Source of the DNA: Erysipelotrichaceae bacterium
GTDB taxonomy: Bacteria > Bacillota_I > Bacilli_A > Erysipelotrichales > Erysipelotrichaceae
Length of the DNA: 58,930 bases
Assembly (NCBI GenBank): GCA_017473335.1
Contig: JAFULN010000004.1
Span: 1 to 58,930, forward strand
Direction: 5' to 3'
The notes beneath the pieces were generated by a model. That model ran no database searches. It saw nothing but the letters and a program-made list of their open reading frames with translations, and had not been told where the DNA came from. The translations under genes and the position numbers were made by a program. This document shows, piece after piece, positions 23,732 through 30,843 of this stretch; positions within the stretch are counted from its first letter, which is position 1; each line of letters opens with the position of its first letter.

Positions 23732-24790
23732 ATGAAGATTACAATTGATCACCTGACCAAAGATTTTGGTTCTACAATTGCCGTCAATGACTTTAGTGCA
23801 GTTATTGAATCTGGTGAACTGATTGCCTTGCTGGGTCCTTCTGGATGTGGTAAGAGTACAATGCTGAACATGATTTCAGGTATTCTGCCTTCATCAACTG
23901 GTAAGATTTTCTTTGATGAAGATGATGTTACAGATGTAACACCTGAAAAGCGTGGGGTAGGTCTGGTGTTCCAGAACTATGCATTGTATCCACACATGAC
24001 TGTTCTTGAAAACATCGCATTCCCGCTTGAAATCAAGAAAGTTAAGAAAGAAGAACGTGAAGCAAAAGCTAAGGAAATGGCTAAGCTGGTTCATGTTGAT
24101 ATGCTGCTGGATCGCAAGCCTAAGCAGCTCTCTGGTGGTCAGCAGCAGCGTGTTGCGATTGCACGTGCTTTGATTAAGAATCCTCGTGTTCTGCTTCTGG
24201 ATGAACCTCTGTCAAACCTGGATGCTCGTCTGCGTATTGAAATGCGTGAAGAAATTCGTCGTATTCAGCAGGAAACTCAGGTTACTACAATTTTCGTTAC
24301 ACATGACCAGGAAGAAGCAATGTCTATTTCTGACCATATCGTTCTGATGAAGGATGGATTTTTGCAGCAGGTGGCTCGTCCTCAGGAACTCTATGATGAA
24401 CCAGCAAACTGCTTCGTTGCAGACTTCCTTGGAAACCCACCGATCAATAAGACATATGGTGTTGTTCAGAATGGTGCAATTGTTCTGGATGGCGGATGTG
24501 TTGTTGAACTGGATGCTGCTAAGAACCTGAAGGAAGGTCACAAAGTGATTCTGTCTATGCGTGCAGAATCCATTGTTATTGACGAAGGAATCAAGAACGC
24601 TGAAGGTACAGTAGTAGAAACTTACGTTATGGGGAAAGAAGTTCTGGCTTATGTAAGTCTGGGCGACTACAAAGTAAGAGCTTATATTCCTGCAGAAAAG
24701 AGCTTTGGCAAAGGACAGAAAGTAACAGTTGGACTTAAGAAACGAGGCGTCTTCGTATTTGATGCAGAAACAGGAGAAAGACTTGCATGA
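23732..24790 (+). CDS. ABC transporter ATPase, UgpC/MsmK type
   Basis: A 352-residue ATPase. Walker A is GPSGCGKST near residues 36-44, the signature LSGGQQQR near 133, and Walker B VLLLDEP followed by the D-loop SNLDAR. The H-loop is in VTHDQEEA. The C-terminal 110 residues form the TOBE/MOP regulatory domain typical of CUT1 (sugar and glycerol-3-phosphate) importers. GGGGAGA precedes the ATG. Its stop overlaps the first permease start by four bases (ATGA), indicating translational coupling. Confidence 0.92.
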   Translation: MKITIDHLTKDFGSTIAVNDFSAVIESGELIALLGPSGCGKSTMLNMISGILPSSTGKIFFDEDDVTDVTPEKRGVGLVFQNYALYPHMTVLENIAFPLEIKKVKKEEREAKAKEMAKLVHVDMLLDRKPKQLSGGQQQRVAIARALIKNPRVLLLDEPLSNLDARLRIEMREEIRRIQQETQVTTIFVTHDQEEAMSISDHIVLMKDGFLQQVARPQELYDEPANCFVADFLGNPPINKTYGVVQNGAIVLDGGCVVELDAAKNLKEGHKVILSMRAESIVIDEGIKNAEGTVVETYVMGKEVLAYVSLGDYKVRAYIPAEKSFGKGQKVTVGLKKRGVFVFDAETGERLA

Positions 24791-25698
24791 GTACCAAAAC
24801 AGCAGGAAAAAAGAAAAGCTTATCGTTAGGTAAAACGGTTGAGCCTTATCTTTACCTCGCTCCATTTGCCATTGGGGTTATACTGTTTACTCTTTATCCA
24901 ATTGTTAACGTAGTTCTCTTATCCTTTAAAGAGGGATACAACTTTATTACTAAGGATTTTGCAAGCTGGGGTATTGGCAACTATCTGTATGTACTGAAAG
25001 ATGCTTATTTCCTTCAGGCTTATAAGAATACATTTATGTATGTATTCATTGTTATTCCTATTTCTACATGTTTGGCGGTTGTCATTGCTACACTGTTGAA
25101 CCAGAAAATTAAATTCAGCGGTATGTTCCAGACTGCGTACTTCCTTCCAATGGTTACTTCTACAATTGCGATTGGGTTCGCATGGCGTTTCATGTTTAAC
25201 TACAAATCAGGGGTTATTAACTATCTGCTTTCGTTTTTTGGCATTGAAGCTATTAACTGGCTGCAGGTACCTCAATATAACTTCCCTGCACTTTGTATCT
25301 ATGGGATTTGGGCAATTCTTCCATTTACTATCATTCTGCTTCTGTCTGGTTTGCAGAATATTGATCCAATGTATTACACAGCTGCTAAGGTTGATGGAGC
25401 TGGTCCAATCAAGAGCTTCTTTAGAATTACTCTTCCATTGCTTGCACCTACAATCTTCCTGGTAGTTTGTGTGAACACAATTAGTACATTTAAGGTTTAC
25501 AATGAACTGTTCCCATTGTTCCAGGGGGCTGGTATCGCAAATAACCTGTTTACTGTTGTTTATTACATTTATTATCAGTTCCGCGTTAAGTCACCTGCAA
25601 GATATGGATATGCAGCTGCTGCAGCTGTATTGCTGTTCATCACTATCTTTATCTTTACGATGATTCAGCGCTGGGTTGAAGGAAAGACAAAGAACTAG
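24787..25698 (+). CDS. ABC transporter permease, UgpA-like
   Basis: A 303-residue CUT1 inner-membrane permease with six predicted helices. The first is YLYLAPFAIGVILFTLYPIV. The EAA loop that contacts the ATPase is AAKVDGAGPIKSFFRITLPLL near residue 200. The ATGA overlap with the ATPase gene means translational coupling. It pairs with the permease encoded 12 bases downstream. Confidence 0.9.
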   Translation: MSTKTAGKKKSLSLGKTVEPYLYLAPFAIGVILFTLYPIVNVVLLSFKEGYNFITKDFASWGIGNYLYVLKDAYFLQAYKNTFMYVFIVIPISTCLAVVIATLLNQKIKFSGMFQTAYFLPMVTSTIAIGFAWRFMFNYKSGVINYLLSFFGIEAINWLQVPQYNFPALCIYGIWAILPFTIILLLSGLQNIDPMYYTAAKVDGAGPIKSFFRITLPLLAPTIFLVVCVNTISTFKVYNELFPLFQGAGIANNLFTVVYYIYYQFRVKSPARYGYAAAAAVLLFITIFIFTMIQRWVEGKTKN

Positions 25699-25710
25699 GA
25701 GGAATGAAAG

Positions 25711-26559
25711 ATGTTGGATAAGATTAAGTATTCATTAAAGCATCTGACAGTTGGAAGAGTTATTATTTATATCTTCCTGACTCTTGGTGCAATTGTTATG
25801 TTCTTCCCATTTTATTGGATGATTACAGGTGCATTTAAGACTTATTTTGAAGTGACTGCATTCCCGCCAGTATGGTGGCCTTCTTCATTCAATTTGGATA
25901 ACTTCGTTACAGCTTTCAATATGGCTCCATTCATGACCTACTTTAAAAACTCAGTCATTGCAATGGTTGGAAGTGTTGGTTTGTGTACGTTTACTACAAT
26001 TTTAGCTTCCTTTGCGTTCTCTAAGCTGAAATTCCCTGGGCAGCACATCATCTTTGGTTTGCTTCTGGGATTAATGATGGTTCCGTTTGAAATGATCATT
26101 ATTACAAACTATCGTACTATTATCGATATTAAGATTTACAATACGATTTTTGCTCTGATTATTCCATTTACTTCAAGCATTTTCTATACATACATTCTGA
26201 AGGGGTTCTTTGACAGCATTCCTGATTCACTGTATCAGGCTGCAAGAGTCGATGGATGTTCTAACTGGAAGTATCTGTGGAGAATCATGGTTCCAATTGC
26301 TAGACCTTCTTTGGTAACTATTATCCTGCTGAATGCAATTGCTTCATGGAATAGCTTCATGTGGCCAATGCTGGCAGTTGTTGATAAAGACCTAAGAACA
26401 TTGCCATTTGGGCTGTATGCATTCGTTTCAGAAGGCGGTGCAGAAACTCAATTGATGATGGCAGCTTCTACAATCATCGTTGTACCTATGATTATTTTGT
26501 TCCTGTTTGCAAGAAAACAGATTGTCAATGGTGTAGCACGTGGAGGTCTGAAAGGATAA
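25711..26559 (+). CDS. ABC transporter permease, UgpE-like
   Basis: A 282-residue CUT1 permease with six helices and the EAA loop AARVDGCSNWKYLWRIMVPIA. The C-terminal NGVARGGLKG ending is typical of MalG/UgpE-like subunits. TAGGAGG directly after the previous stop is the ribosome binding site. Last gene of the operon, closed by a strong terminator. Confidence 0.9.
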   Translation: MLDKIKYSLKHLTVGRVIIYIFLTLGAIVMFFPFYWMITGAFKTYFEVTAFPPVWWPSSFNLDNFVTAFNMAPFMTYFKNSVIAMVGSVGLCTFTTILASFAFSKLKFPGQHIIFGLLLGLMMVPFEMIIITNYRTIIDIKIYNTIFALIIPFTSSIFYTYILKGFFDSIPDSLYQAARVDGCSNWKYLWRIMVPIARPSLVTIILLNAIASWNSFMWPMLAVVDKDLRTLPFGLYAFVSEGGAETQLMMAASTIIVVPMIILFLFARKQIVNGVARGGLKG

Positions 26560-26564
26560 CGCAC

Positions 26565-26587
26565 AAAGCCGTCGAAAGACGGCTTTT
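26565..26587 (+). terminator. Terminator of the ABC operon
   Basis: AAAGCCGTC-GAAA-GACGGCTTT is a perfect 9-bp stem with a GNRA-type tetraloop, then T. Confidence 0.9.
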
Positions 26588-26687
26588 AATATGAAAATGA
26601 TAGAGGATGATTGAAATCATTGGTTAATGTTTTTTTGTTTCTATATGTTATGTGGTATAATCAAGTTCTAGAAAAGAGTGTGAATGT

Positions 26688-27140
26688 ATGAATCATAAAG
26701 TAGAACCGCATAAGTCATCTATCTTGGATGCGGATGCAAACTTAGTTGCGTTAAGTGTTTATTTGCTTCCTTTGTTAGGAAATTTTATGTCATTAGGTAT
26801 TATTTCATGGGTGCTTCCAGTTGTAGCAATATTCCTTGAAAAGAACAGCCCTCTAGTCTTTTTTCATGCAGTTCAGTCTTTAGTGCTGCAGGCAGTTGTA
26901 CTGGTTTTTAATGTCTTGATGATATTATTTGGTTTTGTTTCAGCAGGATCTTCCTTAGTTTTAGGGAATAATATCTTTGGTGCATTAGGGGTTGTTGGGA
27001 TTGTTGGCGTTATAAGTACTGCAATTACTGTAATAGTTGTTGCGTTTGAAATCGTTGGTATTGTGAAGGCGTATGGCTGGGAAATCTATTATTTTCCGTT
27101 CTTTGGAGAATTCACTAAGAAATTTACAAATAAGCAATAA
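26688..27140 (+). CDS. DUF4870-type small membrane protein
   Basis: A 150-residue protein with about four transmembrane helices. The KNSPLVFFHAVQSLVLQ segment between helices is the DUF4870 hallmark. A short hydrophilic N-terminus precedes the first helix. Function unknown. A TGG-extended TATAAT lies about 30 bases upstream. Monocistronic between two strong terminators. Confidence 0.75.
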   Translation: MNHKVEPHKSSILDADANLVALSVYLLPLLGNFMSLGIISWVLPVVAIFLEKNSPLVFFHAVQSLVLQAVVLVFNVLMILFGFVSAGSSLVLGNNIFGALGVVGIVGVISTAITVIVVAFEIVGIVKAYGWEIYYFPFFGEFTKKFTNKQ

Positions 27141-27172
27141 AAAGTTATCACATTTAATGTGATAACTTTTTA
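27140..27172 (+). terminator. Terminator after the DUF4870 gene
   Basis: AAAAGTTATCACATT and AATGTGATAACTTTT form a perfect 15-bp palindrome with T-tract. Confidence 0.88.
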
Positions 27173-27183
27173 GTTTCACCACC

Positions 27184-27230
27184 TTGACAGATGTAGAGGT
27201 ATAATGTATTATAAGATTGACAAATGTAGA
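27184..27230 (+). promoter_or_regulatory. Promoter with two tandem BlaI/MecI-type operators
   Basis: TTGACA at 27184-27189 and TATTAT at 27207-27212 have a 17-bp spacer. TTGACAGATGTAGAG (27184-27198) covers the -35 and TTGACAAATGTAGA (27217-27230) covers the start region. Each has the ACA-n-ATGTA core of BlaI/MecI sites, and they start 33 bp apart, about three helical turns. This supports autoregulation of the lipoprotein-blaR1-blaI operon. Confidence 0.72.
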
Positions 27231-27247
27231 GATGTGGAGTGATTTTG

Positions 27248-27895
27248 ATGCGTAGAATAGCAGCTTATTTGATAGTAATCTCTCTTTTATGCGGATGTAC
27301 TGCTATATATCATTCTAATGGTCAAAATGAAGAAACACTTCTTCAAAGAATGATTGAAAAGGTTGAAACAGAAGATATGGAATTGTATGCAGTGATACTC
27401 AGGGGTATAGAATTTCAAAAGCAGACTGATGGAAGTTTAGCTGAAGTTTTTTGTACATATGGTGAATCCATGGAATTTAATCATCCGAAAAATCAGTTGC
27501 CCAGTGGCGATTATATGAAGGCTGTATTGAAGGAGAAGAAAATTCTTGAGATTTTTGAAACGATGTCTGTAACAGAATTAGATTTCATTCAAATGCCATC
27601 AGAGGGTGATGCAGTAGTAAAAGTAAACCTTGATGCAGACAAAGGGATGAACAATAGTATATGCTTCTTCCGCAATGGGACAATGATGGTTTCCTCAGGT
27701 CCTGAATATGGTAAAAGAGAAGCAGAATTCTATCAGGTGAACGATGATACGATTAACAAGTTAATAAATGTTGTTTATGATCATTTCAAGTGGTATTGGA
27801 CAAAGGGGCCTGGAGTTCAAAGAAGAAAAGATGATCCGACCCTTGATGATAATTGGAAAATCAAGAAAATTGTGAATGATTCAGTAAATAATTAA
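27248..27895 (+). CDS. Lipoprotein, first gene of the BlaR1/BlaI operon
   Basis: A 215-residue lipoprotein. The signal peptide ends at the lipobox LLCGC with Cys near residue 17. The C-terminal part has VVKVNL, FFRNGTMMVSS and a terminal HFKWYWTKGPG motif that recur in the BlaR1-like protein downstream, so the two share a surface domain. GGAG lies eight bases before the ATG at 27248. No known family was recognised. Operon position suggests that it is the output of, or a cofactor for, the sensor. Confidence 0.65.
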   Translation: MRRIAAYLIVISLLCGCTAIYHSNGQNEETLLQRMIEKVETEDMELYAVILRGIEFQKQTDGSLAEVFCTYGESMEFNHPKNQLPSGDYMKAVLKEKKILEIFETMSVTELDFIQMPSEGDAVVKVNLDADKGMNNSICFFRNGTMMVSSGPEYGKREAEFYQVNDDTINKLINVVYDHFKWYWTKGPGVQRRKDDPTLDDNWKIKKIVNDSVNN

Positions 27896-27917
27896 TGACA
27901 AAGGTGGTGGATTAGAA

Positions 27918-29504
27918 GTGTTAGATATCTTATCGTTATCAGTATCAATGGGAATTGTAATTCTTGTATTATGGTTCTTAAGAAAATGGATTCATCAAAA
28001 ATATCAAGTGAAAATAATGTGTATGTTGTGGCTGTTTGTCGCAATAAGAATGCTTATTCCGTTTCAGTTTAATGTTTCATTTATCCATCCAGCAAGAGAT
28101 ATTGATTTTTCACAGCAGAGTGTAAATATCGAATTCAATAATATAATAGATACTAGTGACGAAATCATGATGGATGATAATCAGATAAAGGCAGATACAA
28201 TGAATACAAATGAACCAGCAATTCAAATGAATTTGCAAGAAAATTTGATTCAATATAATTTAAAAAATAGTGTACTGGTTATCTGGTTTGTAGTAGCGTT
28301 GATAATGATTGGAATTCATGGCTATGCTTATTTATCAATTTCAAATTGGCTAAAAAGAAATTCGAACTATCTTTTTGAAAGAGATGGTATAGAAGTCTAT
28401 AGTTCAGATGTGGTTCCTGAGCCATTATCCTTTGGTGCTGTGAAACCAAAAGTGTATTTAAATCCAGAATTAGTTGATAATGAATGGGTTCTTTCTCATG
28501 AACTAACTCATTGCAAATCCCAAGACGGACTTAAACAATGGTTAATGTGCATTATAAAATCATTACACTGGTTTAATCCATGCGTCTATATCATGGAAAG
28601 ATTATGGGAGACGGATAGAGAAATGGCTTGTGATGAGGAGGTGCTAAAAGATAAGACAGATTTGGATAGAATGCGTTATATGATTACTTTATATGACGCT
28701 GCAGAAATGATGGTTTCTAAACGTATGAAGTTTACAAGTGGTCTTCTTGATGGAAAAAGTAATATCAAAGAACGATTTGTTCGAATTAAGCATAATACAA
28801 AAAGGAAAAAAGGAATAATAGCTGGGATAATGCTAAGTTTGTGTGTGCTGTTAGGTGGAAATTTAGTGGGATGTACATCAAAAAACACTTTAATGAGTCA
28901 AACTATTTCAGTGTTGCAAAATAACATGATTGAAAAAATGGATGTTTATGCAAAATACAATAAAGAAATTAAACAAGGTTATTATGTCCTTACTCACGGA
29001 ACAATAAGTCTTGAGGATCAAAATGAAATGAGTGTTGCAACTTCAGGGCAGAAAATGACTATCCAGTATTATGAAGAAGAACTTTCATTAACAGAAGATG
29101 AAAGTGATGCAGCATACTATCTTCAAAGGATTGAAGAAGAAAAGAATCAAATACAGGCTGAATTGACTCGAATAAATCAGGATTTGAAACAGCAGAGATT
29201 CATTGTGGAACAAGTTCTTGAATCTTTGAATCTAAAGAATAAAAGAGAGTTTGATATTATAGATGATGATCAGATTTTAGTGAAAGTGACAATAAGGATT
29301 TCTGAAAAAGATGTACTTAAATTAGAGTTCTACGAAAGTGGTCAATTAGTGATGTCTAGAGGAAATGGTGTTGTTAAGAATCAGAAGGTAGTTTATACTT
29401 ACTTGATAGACGAACTTGATGAAATCAGGAATCTTGTGTCTGGATACAATGAGTGGTATTGGACAGAAGGCCCAGGTGGTTCTGTGATTAAAAACAACAG
29501 TTAA
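27918..29504 (+). CDS. BlaR1-like M56 membrane metallopeptidase sensor
   Basis: A 528-residue membrane protein. The N-terminal half has several transmembrane helices and the zinc peptidase motif SHELTHC (HExxH near 194-198), with ETDREMACDEEVL supplying the third ligand. These define peptidase family M56 (BlaR1/MecR1). A hydrophobic helix near residue 300 leads into an extracellular part. That part has a helical linker and an NEWYWTEGPG-ending domain instead of the penicillin-binding domain of true BlaR1. The signal is therefore probably not a beta-lactam. The GTG start has GGTGGTGG seven bases upstream. Confidence 0.85.
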   Translation: MLDILSLSVSMGIVILVLWFLRKWIHQKYQVKIMCMLWLFVAIRMLIPFQFNVSFIHPARDIDFSQQSVNIEFNNIIDTSDEIMMDDNQIKADTMNTNEPAIQMNLQENLIQYNLKNSVLVIWFVVALIMIGIHGYAYLSISNWLKRNSNYLFERDGIEVYSSDVVPEPLSFGAVKPKVYLNPELVDNEWVLSHELTHCKSQDGLKQWLMCIIKSLHWFNPCVYIMERLWETDREMACDEEVLKDKTDLDRMRYMITLYDAAEMMVSKRMKFTSGLLDGKSNIKERFVRIKHNTKRKKGIIAGIMLSLCVLLGGNLVGCTSKNTLMSQTISVLQNNMIEKMDVYAKYNKEIKQGYYVLTHGTISLEDQNEMSVATSGQKMTIQYYEEELSLTEDESDAAYYLQRIEEEKNQIQAELTRINQDLKQQRFIVEQVLESLNLKNKREFDIIDDDQILVKVTIRISEKDVLKLEFYESGQLVMSRGNGVVKNQKVVYTYLIDELDEIRNLVSGYNEWYWTEGPGGSVIKNNS

Positions 29505-29526
29505 AACAAAATAGGGAGTGAATGTG

Positions 29527-29892
29527 ATGAAAAAATTATCAGATGCAGAATTGACTGTCATGAATGTGCTTTGGCAGGAAGGAATACCAATGCGTACAGG
29601 TGAGATTGCAGAAAAAATAGAGGATAAAGAATGGTCAATGTCAACAATTCAGGCTTTACTATCAAGATTAGCTGAAAAAGAAGCAATTTATATTGAAAAA
29701 CAGGGTAAATTTAAATTGTACCATCCTTTGATTACTCAAAGAGATTACCAGAAAGTAGAAACTGCAGACTTTTACCATCTGGTGCATCGTCATTCAGTAA
29801 AAAGTTTGTTCAGCTCACTGATTGATGCAGGGTCTTTGAATAAAGAGGATTTGGATGAACTGAAAAAAATCATTGAACAGGTTAAAGAATAA
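29527..29892 (+). CDS. BlaI/MecI family repressor
   Basis: A 121-residue winged-helix repressor. KKLSDAELTVMNVLWQEG opens the domain and MSTIQALLSRLAEKEAIY is the recognition region, as in BlaI and MecI. The C-terminal helices serve dimerisation and contain the region cleaved after sensor activation. GGGAG eight bases upstream favours ATG 29527 over GTG 29518. It is last in the operon, unlike classical bla/mec loci where the repressor gene often directly follows or precedes blaR1 at a divergent resistance gene. It probably binds the tandem sites at 27184-27230. Confidence 0.88.
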   Translation: MKKLSDAELTVMNVLWQEGIPMRTGEIAEKIEDKEWSMSTIQALLSRLAEKEAIYIEKQGKFKLYHPLITQRDYQKVETADFYHLVHRHSVKSLFSSLIDAGSLNKEDLDELKKIIEQVKE

Positions 29893-29898
29893 TTAATG

Positions 29899-29922
29899 AA
29901 GACGCTGAATCAGCGTCTTTTG
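29899..29922 (+). terminator. Terminator after blaI
   Basis: AAGACGCTGA and TCAGCGTCTT form a perfect 10-bp stem followed by TTG. The next promoter begins in its tail. Confidence 0.8.
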
Positions 29923-29946
29923 AATTTTGATTGAAGATGATATAAT
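29920..29946 (+). promoter_or_regulatory. Promoter of the second MerR gene
   Basis: TATAAT at 29941-29946 is preceded by TTGAAT at 29920-29925 (15-bp spacer; a T-rich box two bases upstream gives 17). Transcription would start about ten bases before GAGGTGG. Confidence 0.55.
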
Positions 29947-29965
29947 CAAAGTACGAGGTGGTTTT

Positions 29966-30775
29966 GTGAGTAAATATACAGTAGGACAGATTGCAAAGTC
30001 TTTAGGTGTTTCAACACAGACGCTTCGCCATTATGAATCATTAGGATTGATTACTTCACATCGCAATGATGAGAATCAATATCGTACTTATGCTGTAGAA
30101 GATACTCGCAGTCTATTTATGATTTCAATCTATCGTTCTATGGGCTTTTCACTGCCTAAAATTAAACAAATGCTTCAGGAAATGACGATGAATGAAGTGA
30201 AAACTTCTTTTGAACAGCGCATTGATGAAGTGGATGAACAGATTCAGCAGCTTGAACTGTTGAAACAGGAGCTTGAAGAATATCATCGAGGGATTGAAAT
30301 GGCTGAAAAAGTAGCGGGAACATGCTGGATTGAAGAAGAAGGTCACACGATGGTTTCAGTCATGAAATCAGGCAGCGGCTTTTCTTTGATCAATGAAAAG
30401 GATAATCAGCTTGTAGAATATCAGAAGCTGGCTCCGCATGTTCGACAGGGATTTGTGATTTCTAAATCGGCACTGGATGATGAAGCACCTTTTGATTTTA
30501 AGTATGGTGTTTTTCTGAATATGGATTATGCAGTAAAAACATTATCGCTAAGTGAACTTGAACGTCATACTGTGACCATTAAAGGTCCTTTGGCAAAGAC
30601 TGTGATTAAAACACAGGGAGAAAACTTTTCTAAGAAAAGATTTGAATCATTCTTTGAATGGATTGAGTCACAAGGGTATAAAATAGCTTCAGACTTATAT
30701 GGAGTTGTACGTTATCATGCATACTATGAGCAGGAAGTGACTTACTTTGAATTTCTTGTGTCAGTGCATGAGTAA
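29966..30775 (+). CDS. MerR family activator, second copy
   Basis: A 269-residue regulator. The winged helix is TVGQIAKSLGVSTQTLRHYESLGLI, with NQYRTYAVEDTRSL after it. A long coiled coil spans residues about 80-125, and the C-terminal half is a GyrI-like effector domain. It is analogous to the MerR gene at 17098, though diverged. GAGGTGG precedes the GTG at 29966; upstream in-frame codons lie in the promoter. It is followed, in the same direction, by a flavoprotein reductase whose promoter has a 19-bp spacer with a perfect dyad. Confidence 0.85.
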   Translation: MSKYTVGQIAKSLGVSTQTLRHYESLGLITSHRNDENQYRTYAVEDTRSLFMISIYRSMGFSLPKIKQMLQEMTMNEVKTSFEQRIDEVDEQIQQLELLKQELEEYHRGIEMAEKVAGTCWIEEEGHTMVSVMKSGSGFSLINEKDNQLVEYQKLAPHVRQGFVISKSALDDEAPFDFKYGVFLNMDYAVKTLSLSELERHTVTIKGPLAKTVIKTQGENFSKKRFESFFEWIESQGYKIASDLYGVVRYHAYYEQEVTYFEFLVSVHE

Positions 30776-30790
30776 AATTTCACAAACTTC

Positions 30791-30821
30791 TTGACCTTAC
30801 AATTATTGTAAGGTTTATTTT
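30791..30821 (+). promoter_or_regulatory. MerR-type promoter with perfect 19-bp spacer dyad
   Basis: TTGACC at 30791-30796 and TATTTT at 30816-30821 are 19 bases apart. CCTTACAA-TTA-TTGTAAGG (30795-30813) is a perfect 8-bp inverted repeat almost filling the spacer. This is the classical MerR target, presumably used by the regulator encoded just upstream. Confidence 0.82.
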
Positions 30822-30843
30822 TATTGTAAGGAGGAAACGAAAA

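Noticed and set aside
24212-24865. A 217-codon open frame on the minus strand across the ABC ATPase/permease junction
   Set aside because: Antisense to two well-defined ABC genes, Phe/Cys/Asn-rich composition, no start signals.
28676-28888. Several short minus-strand frames in the blaR1 region
   Set aside because: No ribosome binding sites and no recognisable protein features; they are shadows of blaR1.
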